Part shown: in pieces, positions 39,782-48,121 of the stretch
How positions within the stretch are numbered: the stretch's first letter is position 1
How the letters are laid out: each line of letters begins with the position of its first letter
Source of the DNA: Ramlibacter sp.
GTDB taxonomy: Bacteria > Pseudomonadota > Gammaproteobacteria > Burkholderiales > Burkholderiaceae_C
Assembly (NCBI GenBank): GCA_019635415.1
Contig: JAHBZN010000003.1
Location: 186,001 to 250,000, forward strand
Direction: 5' to 3'
DNA: 64,000 nucleotides
Program-made: the position numbers and the translations under genes
Notes under the pieces: generated by a model
Database searches by the model: none
Told to the model about the DNA's origin: nothing
The model's input: the letters and a program-made list of their open reading frames with translations, nothing else

Positions 39782-39943
39782 TCAGCGGGCCGCGTGACGG
39801 CGAACCACGGCGGACCGGGCCACCGCATCCGCGCGGCGGCGCACGGCGCGGCTCTGGGCGATCCGATAGGACCAGGCATCGAGCCCGGCCACGATGGCAC
39901 GCATCACGCTGCCCAGGAAGCTGACGGGAACAAGGGTAGGCAT
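39782..39943 (-). CDS. Small basic protein, 53 residues
   Basis: Reads MPTLVPVSFLGSVMRAIVAG at the start and is then rich in arginine (RAVRRRADAVARSAV) to the end. The ATG at 39943 is preceded by AAGGAAA. It lies 12 bases after the 39956-40396 gene and just before a terminator, so it is the second gene of a two-gene operon. A short hydrophobic N-terminus with an arginine-rich C-terminus recalls DUF1127-like small proteins, but I do not see a firm match. Confidence 0.6.
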   Translation of the reverse strand: MPTLVPVSFLGSVMRAIVAGLDAWSYRIAQSRAVRRRADAVARSAVVRRHAAR

Positions 39944-39955
39944 GGCGGTTTCCTT

Positions 39956-40396
39956 TCAGTAGTAGCCGCGGACATCGCGCACGGCGTCGCGGGTCATCGC
40001 GCGGCTGATGTCCGCCATCACGCGGGCATCGGTCAGTGCAAGCGACCAGAGCTTGTCGTCGGAGGCCGCCTGACGACGGCGGGCCGACCACGACGCCAGG
40101 GCGGTGCGCAGCACGCTGCCGGCATTGCGGGCGGGCGCGGCCAGCAAGGCCAGCGCAGCGAAGGCAATGGTCCACATCACCACCCACGCCAGCAACAGAT
40201 GGCCCTCGGTCCAGGTGTCGACCAACTGGTTGGCCACCACCAGCAGCGCCGCCACGATGGCCGCCAGCAACAGGGTGGCGGCGCCACGGGCGCCATCAAA
40301 CTGGCTGGCCCAGCCCTTCAGGGTACGGCCCGTCTGCTCTGCACGGACAACGCCAGGGTGCTGGGTCGCGTATTCGGTGTGGACAAAGCTGTTCAT
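39956..40396 (-). CDS. Small membrane protein with two helices, unknown function
   Basis: A 146-residue inner-membrane protein. Two adjacent hydrophobic helices (ATLLLAAIVAALLVVANQL and LLAWVVMWTIAFAALALLA, about residues 40-90) are followed by an arginine-rich segment and a C-terminal helix SLALTDARVMADISRAM ending in GYY. The tail loosely resembles the L-x-D-x-x-x-x-D-I pattern of DUF1127 proteins. The ATG at 40396 has GAGAGGG upstream. It is divergent from a LysR-type regulator, with palindromes between, and is the likely target of that regulator. Confidence 0.7.
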   Translation of the reverse strand: MNSFVHTEYATQHPGVVRAEQTGRTLKGWASQFDGARGAATLLLAAIVAALLVVANQLVDTWTEGHLLLAWVVMWTIAFAALALLAAPARNAGSVLRTALASWSARRRQAASDDKLWSLALTDARVMADISRAMTRDAVRDVRGYY

Positions 40397-40463
40397 GATC
40401 AATCCCTCTCAAACGCTTGTGGCGAAATTGCCGGGTGCGTGACTCGAATACTAGGGTTAATAC

Positions 40464-40499
40464 TGATATATATCAAATTTAGTTTGATGATGTATATCA
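40464..40499. promoter_or_regulatory. Operator candidate: two TGATATATATCA-type boxes
   Basis: TGATATATATCA (40464-40475) is a perfect palindrome. TGATGTATATCA (40488-40499) is a one-mismatch copy 24 bases on, about two helical turns. The stretch is strongly AT-rich in a GC-rich genome and lies between the LysR gene and the divergent small-protein operon. It is likely the regulator's own binding region. Confidence 0.6.
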
Positions 40500-40511
40500 T
40501 TCATAAACTGT

Positions 40512-41468
40512 ATGAATCATCCGAATTTCCGGACGCTGGACCTGAACCTGCTGCGCGTCTCCGACCAGGTCATGAGCGAACGCAACCTCACGCGCGCCGC
40601 CCACAACCTGGCCATGACGCAGCCCGCCGTGAGCAACGCGCTACGCCGGTTGCGGGCCTCCCTGGGCGACGAGCTGGTCCGGCGCAGCGGCTACGGCGTG
40701 GAGCCCACGCCACGGGCGCTGGCCTTGTGGCCGGCGGTGAGTGACGCGCTGCGACGTCTCGAGGCATCCCTGTCGCCCGGCGATTTCGTGGCCGCCGAGG
40801 CCGGCAACACCTTCATTCTGGCCATGGCCGACGCCACGGCCGCCGAATTGATGCCCGGCCTGGTCGAGATCATCGAGCAGGACGCGCCGGGCGTGTCCAT
40901 GCGGGTGCTGCCGCTCACCACCCGCGACCCCCGGCCGCTGCTGGACGAGGGCCAGATCGACCTGGCGGTGGGCTTCTTCCCTGCCGTGCTCGCCGACCTG
41001 ACGGCGCAGGCACAGGCTGGCGGGAAGGCCGCCTTCGACCATCAGCGGCTGTACGACGGGGAGTACGTCTGCGTGATGCGCAAGGGCCATCCGCTGGCGC
41101 GCGGGCCATTCACGCTCAAGCGTTTCTGCAATGCGCGCCACCTGTTGGTGAGCTTCTCCGGCCGGCCCTTTGGCTTCGTTGACGAGGCCCTGGCGTCGCT
41201 GGGAGAAAAGCGTCATGTGGTGCTCACCGTGAACCAGTTTTTCACCGCAGGCCGGGTGGTGTCCAGCTCCAACCTGCTGACCGTGCTGCCGCGCCATTTC
41301 GTCACGGTGACAGGCATGGCCAGCGAGCTGATGGTGCGTGAACTCCCGCTGGACCTGCCGCCGGTGCATGTGGACTCGCTGTGGCACCTGCGTCAGGGCC
41401 AGCGCAGCGAGCATGCCTGGCTTCGACTGGCCGTGGCCGCCGCGGCGACGAAGGCATTTGCCCGCTGA
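40512..41468 (+). CDS. LysR-family transcriptional regulator
   Basis: A 318-residue regulator. The N-terminal winged helix-turn-helix (NLTRAAHNLAMTQPAVSNALRRLR, in part) is at about residues 20-45, and the effector-binding periplasmic-protein-like domain at about 95-310. The sequence LDLNLLRV at the start and the PAVSNALRRLR helix resemble the NodD/NahR branch. It is divergent from the small-protein operon at 39782-40396 and preceded by two palindromic boxes. The ligand is unknown. Repeat R4 begins two bases after its stop. Confidence 0.88.
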   Translation: MNHPNFRTLDLNLLRVSDQVMSERNLTRAAHNLAMTQPAVSNALRRLRASLGDELVRRSGYGVEPTPRALALWPAVSDALRRLEASLSPGDFVAAEAGNTFILAMADATAAELMPGLVEIIEQDAPGVSMRVLPLTTRDPRPLLDEGQIDLAVGFFPAVLADLTAQAQAGGKAAFDHQRLYDGEYVCVMRKGHPLARGPFTLKRFCNARHLLVSFSGRPFGFVDEALASLGEKRHVVLTVNQFFTAGRVVSSSNLLTVLPRHFVTVTGMASELMVRELPLDLPPVHVDSLWHLRQGQRSEHAWLRLAVAAAATKAFAR

Positions 41469-41470
41469 GC

Positions 41471-41525
41471 GCTACTGTTTTCATAGCGAATAGTGGCCGC
41501 CTGACATGGGCTACCACTGTTTTCG
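41471..41525 (+). repeat. Dispersed repeat copy R4
   Basis: Head GCTACTGTTTTCATAGC (41471-41487), then AGTGGCCGCCTGACATGGGC and a diverged ending. It fills exactly the gap between two converging LysR genes (stops at 41468 and 41527). Confidence 0.75.
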
Positions 41526-41526
41526 A

Positions 41527-42504
41527 TCAGTTTCCGAGAAGCTGGCGCTGCCCCCCGGCCAGCGGGGCGCGCCGGCCCAGCCCGGGGTCGGCCGTGCGGG
41601 CCACGGCCGACAGCAGCGAACGCAGCCACGCATGGCCCTGCGAATGCTGGGTCCGGCTGTGCCACAGCTGGTAGAAGCGCATCACCGGAAACTCGATGGG
41701 CGACCGCAGCACCACCAGCGGCAGCTGCCGGGCATGGTGCTCGGCGAAGTGACGGCTGGTGGTGAAGATCAGGTCCGTGCCTGGCAGCAGGCTGGGCGCC
41801 ATGCCGAAAAACGGGACGGTGATGGTGGCCTCACGCGCCATGCGCAGCGCCGCCAGGTGTGACTCGACCACCCCCCGCTGCGTCACGCTGTACATCAGGG
41901 GCACCACATGGGCCCCGCCGAGGTAGTCCGCAACGGTCAGGGTCCCGCCCGCGGCGGGATGGTCCTTGCTGACGAGGCACACCACCTCGTCTTCCAGCAG
42001 GATGGCCATGCGCAGATGCTCCGGAGGTTGCGGCCAGTTGCCGATCACCACGTCGAGCTCGCCCTGGGCCAGGGCCGCTTCATAGTCATAGCCCGGGCCC
42101 AGTGACTGCAGCAGCAGCCGCGCGTGGGGCGCGGTCAGCCGCAGGTAGTTGACCAGGCTGGCCATCAGCGGCGGTGCCAGGTAGTCGGGCGTGCCGATGC
42201 GGAAGGTCTGGCGCGTGGTAGCCGCGTCGAACGCGGTGGCCGGGCTCAGCAGGCCGTCGATTTCGGCCAGCACGACCCGGACCGAGGCCTCCAGCTGCAG
42301 GGCCCGCTCGGTCGGCACCATGCGCTGCTTGTCCTTGACCAGCAGGGGATCGCCGAGGACTTCTCGCAGGCGCTTCAGGGCCGCACTCACGGCGGGCTGC
42401 GACTGGTTCAGGCGGGCTGCGGCGCGGGACACGCTGCGCTCGGCCATCAAGGTGCTGAACACCCGCAGCAGATAGGTGTCGAAAGGGTCGCTGGCACGCG
42501 TCAT
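41527..42504 (-). CDS. LysR-family transcriptional regulator beside a Bug-type binding protein
   Basis: A 325-residue regulator. The DNA-binding domain is at about residues 8-66 (SVSRAAARLNQSQPAVSAAL), and the effector domain begins near 95 (FRIGTPDYLAPPLM). The ATG at 42504 gives MTRASDPFDTYLLRVF, the usual LysR beginning; an upstream extension is open but not LysR-like. It is divergent from the TctC/Bug protein gene at 42654, a common pairing in Burkholderiales in which the regulator responds to the same organic acid. The intergenic region is 149 bases. Confidence 0.88.
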   Translation of the reverse strand: MTRASDPFDTYLLRVFSTLMAERSVSRAAARLNQSQPAVSAALKRLREVLGDPLLVKDKQRMVPTERALQLEASVRVVLAEIDGLLSPATAFDAATTRQTFRIGTPDYLAPPLMASLVNYLRLTAPHARLLLQSLGPGYDYEAALAQGELDVVIGNWPQPPEHLRMAILLEDEVVCLVSKDHPAAGGTLTVADYLGGAHVVPLMYSVTQRGVVESHLAALRMAREATITVPFFGMAPSLLPGTDLIFTTSRHFAEHHARQLPLVVLRSPIEFPVMRFYQLWHSRTQHSQGHAWLRSLLSAVARTADPGLGRRAPLAGGQRQLLGN

Positions 42505-42653
42505 GCGAGGTCCGATGCACAGATGTGGGGCCTGGCCCGCCCGTGGCGGCCCGGTTTCCCCCGTTTTGTTATCCGGTGGATAAGCGTCAAGCGATTGGCG
42601 TGCCAGCGGCCGCTGCCTATAGTGGCTGAACCCCTCATCACCCACTGCACCCC

Positions 42654-43628
42654 ATGACGCTTCCTCTCAACCGCCGCCGCGCACTCAAGACCCTGGCGGC
42701 CTGCGCCACCGCCGTGGCCCTGCCCGCCCGGGCCGCCTGGCCCGACAAGCCCATCCGCATCGTGGTCACCTTTCCCCCGGGGGGCGCGAGCGACATCGTG
42801 GCCCGCGTGCTGGCCGAACACCTGGCACGCAAGCTCGGCCAGGGCGTCGTGGTCGACAACCGCCCGGGTGCCGGCGGCAGTGTGGGGGGCCTGGTGGTGG
42901 CCCAGGCGCCGGCCGACGGCTACACGCTGATGCTGTCCAACTCCACGCCGATCTCGATTGGCCCTTTCGCGCTCGAAAAGCAGCCCTACGACCCGGTGGA
43001 GGGTTTCAGCCACATTGCGCTGATCGGCAGCGCCCCCTGCGTGGTGATGGCCAACCCGGCCGCGCCGATCAAGACCATGGCCGACGTGGAGGCGCTCGCG
43101 CGCAGGAGCGGCCGCCTGGACTTTGGCTCTGGCGGCCCGGCCTCCATCGGCCACATCTACGGCGAACTCATGAAAAAGACAATGGGGGTCAACATGGTGC
43201 ATGTGCCCTACCGCGGCGGTGCCCCCATGACGACCGATCTGATCTCGGGGGTGATTCCGGTGGGGATAGACGTCCTGACCGCCTATGTGCCGTATTTCAA
43301 GGCCGGCCAGCTCGTCCCGCTGGCGGTCACATCGGCCAACCGGTCACCGCTGGTCCCGGACGTCCCCAGCGTGGTCGAGCTGGGCTACCGCAAGCTGGTG
43401 CTGGACAATTTCTTCGGGCTGTCCGGGCCGCCGCGGATGGCGCCGGAACTGGTCGCGCGCCTGAACACGGCGTGCAATGAAATTCTGGGCCAGGCCGACG
43501 TCCGAAAGCGCATGGTGGACCTGGGCATCACCACCTCGCCGGCCAGTCCGGCGGCCTTTGGCGCATTCGTGAAGGAGCAGGTCGCGCAACTCGCGCCGAC
43601 CGTCAAGGGGGCAGGCGTGCGCCTGTAG
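42654..43628 (+). CDS. Bug-family (TctC) periplasmic solute-binding protein
   Basis: A 324-residue periplasmic protein. The signal carries RRRALKTLAA and ends near ALPARA, which could direct it to the Tat system. The mature part has the family motifs PIRIVVTFPPGGASDIVAR (about residues 33-51), the NRPGAGGSVGG loop, and HVPYRGGAPMTTDL. Such proteins bind carboxylic acids and related compounds, usually for TctAB permeases. No permease gene is nearby, so this is one of the many orphan Bug proteins of beta-proteobacteria. The ligand is unknown. Confidence 0.92.
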   Translation: MTLPLNRRRALKTLAACATAVALPARAAWPDKPIRIVVTFPPGGASDIVARVLAEHLARKLGQGVVVDNRPGAGGSVGGLVVAQAPADGYTLMLSNSTPISIGPFALEKQPYDPVEGFSHIALIGSAPCVVMANPAAPIKTMADVEALARRSGRLDFGSGGPASIGHIYGELMKKTMGVNMVHVPYRGGAPMTTDLISGVIPVGIDVLTAYVPYFKAGQLVPLAVTSANRSPLVPDVPSVVELGYRKLVLDNFFGLSGPPRMAPELVARLNTACNEILGQADVRKRMVDLGITTSPASPAAFGAFVKEQVAQLAPTVKGAGVRL

Positions 43629-43632
43629 GGGG

Positions 43633-43833
43633 TCAGCGGACGACGCTGAGGTAGGCGCTGGCGGCCTGGCGCAGTTCGTGAGCCTGGCGCGGGTTGATGC
43701 CGGCGCGGGCTTCGGCGCTCTCCATGAGGCGATGGGCGACGCCACCGGCGTCGGACGGGCTGACCACGCCCAGGGCGGGAGTCCAGCGATTCCAGTTGCG
43801 AAGACGGGTCAATTGGGCAAACAAGGCATACAT
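43633..43833 (-). CDS. Small protein, 66 residues, unknown function
   Basis: Starts MYALFAQLTRLRNWNRW and ends NPRQAHELRQAASAYLSVVR, with no membrane helix. The ATG at 43833 is chosen; an upstream ATG would add 14 residues. The ribosome site is weak. The compact, amphipathic C-terminus suggests a real protein rather than a chance frame. It converges on the Bug gene with only 4 bases between the stops. The function is unknown. Confidence 0.55.
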   Translation of the reverse strand: MYALFAQLTRLRNWNRWTPALGVVSPSDAGGVAHRLMESAEARAGINPRQAHELRQAASAYLSVVR

Positions 43834-43995
43834 GATCGGGTCACCGGGTTGCGGTGAAAAGTGACGATGAATCAAGAATAAGGGTTTTCCCTAGGGTTTC
43901 AACCTCAATCCCGCCTTGCTCCCATGCCGGATCGGCATATCGCGGGCACGCCCGGCGCATGATTCCCGGGCCGTGGCAGGCGGTATGCTTGCCGC

Positions 43996-45963
43996 ATGCG
44001 CCCCACAGTCCCCCCCGCTTCCCCCGCTGCGGCACCGCCGTCCGGTGCGCCGGACTGGCTGTCCCGGGTAGCGCAGGACCTGGACGAGATGCTCTGGGTG
44101 TGGGACCCCGCCACCGGCCAGGTCATGCATGCCAACGCCGCTTTCGAGCGGTTCTGGGGGTTCGGGCCTGACCACCAGCGCGGTCCGGACGTCTTTCTGC
44201 CGCAGATCCATGGCGACGACCGGGAGAGGGTGCGCCAGCGCCGCGAGGCCCTGGCCCAGCCCGGCGCGGCCGACTGCAACGAAGAATACCGGGTGATCCA
44301 ACCCCCGCGGCCGCATGACCTGGTGCTTCAGAGCCGGACCGCCTGGCTGCGCGAAAACGCGTTTGCCATGCGCGGACCGGGTGGGGAACTGCGCATCGTG
44401 CACATCGCACGGGACGTGACCTGGCAACTGGACACCACGGCGCGCCTGCGGGCCGAGATCAACCGCCGCACCGACGCCGAACGCAATCTCAGCGACGCCA
44501 CCGAGCGTCTTCAGGCCCTGATCGCCACGGCCAACGACGCGGTGGTCACCATCGACGCACAAAGCCGGATCATCGACTGGAACGACGCGGCGGAGCGCAT
44601 GTTTGGCTGGAGCCGAACCGAGGCGCTGGGCAAGCTGCTGACCGAGCTGATCATTCCGTCCGAGCACCGCCCGCTGCACAACGCGGGGATCGAGCGATTC
44701 CTGCGCGTCGGCGACGCCCCCATCTTCAACCGGCGCGTCGAGACGACAGCGCTGCGCCGCAGCGGAGAGCCCTTCGACGCCGAGTTGTCGGTCTGGCCCG
44801 TGCGCACCGGCGACGACTACACCTTCAGCTCGTTCATCCGCGACATCTCGCGGCGCAAGGCGGCTGAACGGGCCCTGGCGGACTCCGAAGCCAAGTACCG
44901 CACCGTGGTGGAGAACGTCAACGAGGGCATTCTCGTCACGGCCGCCGGCCGCATCCTCTACGCCAACCCGCGCGCCCTGGCGCTCACGGGGCTGGACGAG
45001 GACACCGCGAAGTCCAGGCCTTTCATCGAGTTCATCCACGCTGACGACCGCGATCTGGTGCTCAACAACCACCTTCGGAGGCTGCGCGGCGAGCAGGTGG
45101 AGAACCACTACCAGTTCCGCGTCCTCCACACCGATGGCGACACCCGCTGGCTGGAGATCAGCGCGGTAGTGTTCGAATGGCAGGGCACGCCGGCCACGCT
45201 CAACTTCCTGACCGACGTGACGCAGCGCCGCCAGACCGAGCAGGACATGCGCAGCGCACTGGAACGCGAACGCGAACTGTCGGAGCTCAAGTCACGCTTC
45301 GTGGCCGTGGCCTCCCACGAGTTCCGCACGCCGCTCGCGGCCATTCTGTCCTCGGTGGAGCTGCTGGACGACTACGGCGACCGTCTGCCGGCCGAGGAGC
45401 GCAAGGAGATGCTCTCCATGATCAAGACCGGCGTGGCCCGCATGAACGACATGGTGGACCAGGTCCTGCTGACCAGCCGGCTCGAGTCCGGCCGCTTTTC
45501 GTTCAGCCCGTTTCCGCTGCGCATGCCGGACCTGCTGGTGCAGATCGCGGCCGAGATGGACAGCGCGCACCCCCAGGCCAGCCGCATCGCCATGGACTGC
45601 GACGGCGTGGACGCGCCGCGCCAGGTCGATTCCCAGCTGCTGCGCCACATCCTGATGAACCTGCTGAGCAACGCACTGAAGTACTCGCCGCCCGACTCGG
45701 CGGTGACCTGTTCGGTCCGCGCCGACGGCGACCGCCTGCACCTGCGCGTGACGGATCAGGGCATCGGCATTCCGCCGGCCGACCTGCCGCGGCTCTTCGA
45801 GAGCTTTCACCGTGGCACCAATGTCGGCAACATCCAGGGCACGGGCATCGGGCTGCACATCGTCAAGGAGTGCGTCGGCCTGCACAGCGGCACGATCGAG
45901 GTCGACAGCCAGCCTGGCGCCGGGACCACCTTTCACGTGCGGCTGCACGCGCCGGCGGCCTGA
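43996..45963 (+). CDS. Orphan cytoplasmic PAS-PAS-PAS sensor histidine kinase
   Basis: A 655-residue protein without membrane helices. PAS domains lie at about residues 20-135 (MLWVWDPATGQVMHANAAF), 170-290 (DAVVTIDAQSRIIDWNDAA) and 295-415 (GILVTAAGRILYANPRAL). The phosphoacceptor helix is at about 430-495 with the H-box VASHEFRTPLAAI. The ATPase domain is at about 535-650 with the N-box LMNLLSNALKYS, DQGIGIP, and GTGIGLHIVKE. No receiver domain and no response regulator gene is nearby. It senses something inside the cell, such as redox or a small molecule. Confidence 0.9.
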   Translation: MRPTVPPASPAAAPPSGAPDWLSRVAQDLDEMLWVWDPATGQVMHANAAFERFWGFGPDHQRGPDVFLPQIHGDDRERVRQRREALAQPGAADCNEEYRVIQPPRPHDLVLQSRTAWLRENAFAMRGPGGELRIVHIARDVTWQLDTTARLRAEINRRTDAERNLSDATERLQALIATANDAVVTIDAQSRIIDWNDAAERMFGWSRTEALGKLLTELIIPSEHRPLHNAGIERFLRVGDAPIFNRRVETTALRRSGEPFDAELSVWPVRTGDDYTFSSFIRDISRRKAAERALADSEAKYRTVVENVNEGILVTAAGRILYANPRALALTGLDEDTAKSRPFIEFIHADDRDLVLNNHLRRLRGEQVENHYQFRVLHTDGDTRWLEISAVVFEWQGTPATLNFLTDVTQRRQTEQDMRSALERERELSELKSRFVAVASHEFRTPLAAILSSVELLDDYGDRLPAEERKEMLSMIKTGVARMNDMVDQVLLTSRLESGRFSFSPFPLRMPDLLVQIAAEMDSAHPQASRIAMDCDGVDAPRQVDSQLLRHILMNLLSNALKYSPPDSAVTCSVRADGDRLHLRVTDQGIGIPPADLPRLFESFHRGTNVGNIQGTGIGLHIVKECVGLHSGTIEVDSQPGAGTTFHVRLHAPAA

Positions 45964-45983
45964 CGCCTGCAACAATCTGCCGG

Positions 45984-46784
45984 GTGAAAATCCAGCTCCT
46001 GTCCGACCTGCACCTCGAAGTGCAACCCCATTTCGTCGCCAGGCCGGCGCCGCAGGCCGACCTGCTGGTGCTGGCGGGCGACATCGGCTCCTACCAGTAC
46101 GGTTCACGGCTGGCGGACGCGGACTTCGGCCTCGGCCAGTTCTCGCCCCTGCGCGGCTGGCCCACCCCGGTGCTCTATGTCCCCGGCAACCATGAATACG
46201 ATGCGCTCGACTTCGATGAGACGCATGCGCGGCTGCGCGACACCTGCGAGCGGCTGGGCATCCTCTGGCTGGAGCGCCAGTCCTGGGTGCACCAAGGCGT
46301 GCGGTTTGTGGGCACCACGCTGTGGAGCGACTTCGATGCGCTGGCGCTGCAGGCCCGGCCCGCCCTGCAGCTCAAGGCCCGCGAAAAGGCGTTCAGGGCC
46401 GCCAACTACTACCTGCGGACCACGGGCGGCACCCGTCATGGAGAGCCGCTGCTGGCGCCGCAGATGAGGGACCTCGCGCTGGAATGCCAGCAATGGCTGC
46501 AGCAGGCACTCTCGGCGCCGTTCGCGGGCGACACGGTGGTGGTCACGCATTTCGCGCCCAGTCTCCGCAGTGCAGACCCGCGCTACGGCATGGTGCCGGG
46601 CACCGCCGGTTTCTGCAACGCGCTCGACGACTGGCTGCCCCATGCCCGGCTTTGGCTGCACGGCCATCTGCATTGCCGCAGCGACTACACCCACCTGGGG
46701 TGCCGGGTGGTTGCCAACCCGCTGGGCTACCGGGGCAAGGGCGAGCAGGAGGGCTTTCGCGACAGCTTCTGCGTGGAGCTCTAG
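45984..46784 (+). CDS. Calcineurin-like metallophosphoesterase
   Basis: A 266-residue cytoplasmic phosphoesterase. The metal-binding blocks are all present: SDLHLE near residue 6, LAGDIGSY near 32, GNHEYD near 62, VTHFAPS near 188 and GHLHCR near 225. The start is taken as the GTG at 45984, 20 bases after the kinase stop, giving MKIQLLSDLHLE. The substrate is not known. It could be co-transcribed with the histidine kinase. Its stop overlaps that of the converging TetR gene by 4 bases. Confidence 0.88.
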   Translation: MKIQLLSDLHLEVQPHFVARPAPQADLLVLAGDIGSYQYGSRLADADFGLGQFSPLRGWPTPVLYVPGNHEYDALDFDETHARLRDTCERLGILWLERQSWVHQGVRFVGTTLWSDFDALALQARPALQLKAREKAFRAANYYLRTTGGTRHGEPLLAPQMRDLALECQQWLQQALSAPFAGDTVVVTHFAPSLRSADPRYGMVPGTAGFCNALDDWLPHARLWLHGHLHCRSDYTHLGCRVVANPLGYRGKGEQEGFRDSFCVEL

Positions 46785-47401
46785 CGCGCGTTGAGCCCCT
46801 CGAAGCAGGTGCTCATGACCAGTTCGACGATCTGGGCATCGGTGTGCTGGCCGCTGGACTTGAGGAACTCCAGCACCGGGTCGCAGGCCCTCGCGTAGAG
46901 CGTGTAGAGCACCGCGATGGGCGGCAGGGCGGGATTGAGTGCGCCCTCTTTCTGGGCTGCTTCGATCCAGCCGCCCAGCGTATCGCTGACCTGCATCAAC
47001 CCGTCCAGGTAATCCTTGCTGGCCATCAGGGCGGCGCGAAGCGAGGAGTTCTGGCTGGGCAGCGAAGGCATTTCGCCCGCCAGCTGCACCTCCATGGTCC
47101 AGCGCGCCACTTCGCGCAGACGCTCCAGCGGTGACAACTCCAGCGCCACGCCAGCGAGAAAATCCTGCGCCCGGCGCATCACGCGCACCATGGCGGCCGC
47201 GGCGAGGTCTTCCTTGCTGGGGAAATGTTTGTAAAGACTTGCTTTCGCGATACCCACGGAAGCAGCCACCTCGTCCACCGTCATGGCGTCGAAGCCCTTC
47301 TCGGCGAGCAGGCGGTTGACCGTCTGCACGATGGCGTCTTCACGGGCCTGGAGCATCTGCTCCTTGAAAGACATCTTGACCACGGTCGCTGCACGGTTCA
47401 T
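46781..47401 (-). CDS. TetR/AcrR-family transcriptional regulator
   Basis: A 206-residue repressor-type regulator. The helix-turn-helix is at about residues 24-68 (DAMTVDEVAASVGIAKASLY, then KHFPSKEDL). The C-terminal ligand-binding helices have no recognisable signature. It is divergent from the 47552 gene with the palindrome TAACCGGTTA between. It may control itself and the divergent gene. The ATG at 47401 is used; a second ATG at residue 10 is possible. Confidence 0.88.
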   Translation of the reverse strand: MNRAATVVKMSFKEQMLQAREDAIVQTVNRLLAEKGFDAMTVDEVAASVGIAKASLYKHFPSKEDLAAAAMVRVMRRAQDFLAGVALELSPLERLREVARWTMEVQLAGEMPSLPSQNSSLRAALMASKDYLDGLMQVSDTLGGWIEAAQKEGALNPALPPIAVLYTLYARACDPVLEFLKSSGQHTDAQIVELVMSTCFEGLNAR

Positions 47402-47412
47402 GCCCCGGATTT

Positions 47413-47422
47413 TAACCGGTTA
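47413..47422. promoter_or_regulatory. TetR operator candidate TAACCGGTTA
   Basis: A perfect 10-base palindrome 12 bases before the TetR start codon, in an AT-richer 150-base intergenic region. Its position fits an autoregulatory operator. Confidence 0.45.
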
Positions 47423-47551
47423 CGTCTTAAAACAAATGGCCCGTTTACTTTACAACCCCTCGGTCATGGAACAAACACGCCGTATGAAACACTAAGGAAC
47501 GTGCATCAATCTTGCTGCACCAAGTCTCTTCAAGACGCAGGAGCGTTCATC

Positions 47552-48103
47552 ATGAAGACCGTCTGGACGAACACCCTGGCCTGGGCCGGCGCCGCCGCAG
47601 CTGCCCTGGCTTTGGCCGTGGCGGCACCGAGCGAATCCACGGTCATGGGCAAGCTGCCCTCCCTCACGGCAAAACGGCTTGACCAGCGCACACTGATGTT
47701 GCCCGCAGGCCTGCCGTCTGACCGCACGCTGGCCCTGGTGGCCTTTGAAAAAGGCCACCGCAACGACATCGACAGCTGGATCCAGGGGCTGCAGCTGCAC
47801 CAGAACCCCGGCATCAACTGGCTGCGCATGCCCGTACTCGAAGACCCCGGCCACGCCCAGGGCCGCAGCGCGATTGAAAACCGGCTGCTGGCACGCTACA
47901 CCAGCGACGGCGACCGTGCCCGCATGCTGCCGGTCTTCACCGATCGGGCCGCCTTCATCCGGGCGACCGGACTGAACAGCCCCCACGCCGCCTACGCGCT
48001 CGTGCTCAACCGCAATGGCGATGTGCTCGCGCGCGTCGAGGGGCAGTTTGACCAGGACAAGGCCGAGGCCCTGCGCGAGACGCTGTTCTCGCGCGAGTTT
48101 TGA
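47552..48103 (+). CDS. Exported protein, possibly a cysteine-free thioredoxin-like fold
   Basis: A 183-residue protein with an N-terminal hydrophobic segment (about residues 7-28, LAWAGAAAAALALAVAA) that is a signal or anchor. The start at 47552 has CAGGAGCG upstream. The order of elements LALVAFEKGHRNDIDSW, then MPVLEDPG, then ARMLPVFTD, then YALVLNRNGDVLARVEGQF looks like a thioredoxin-type fold as in ATP10-like proteins, but no catalytic cysteine pair is present. A family assignment is not certain. It is divergent from the TetR gene and converges on the DISM gene. Confidence 0.65.
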   Translation: MKTVWTNTLAWAGAAAAALALAVAAPSESTVMGKLPSLTAKRLDQRTLMLPAGLPSDRTLALVAFEKGHRNDIDSWIQGLQLHQNPGINWLRMPVLEDPGHAQGRSAIENRLLARYTSDGDRARMLPVFTDRAAFIRATGLNSPHAAYALVLNRNGDVLARVEGQFDQDKAEALRETLFSREF

Positions 48104-48121
48104 GGCGCCACGCGGCCGCCC

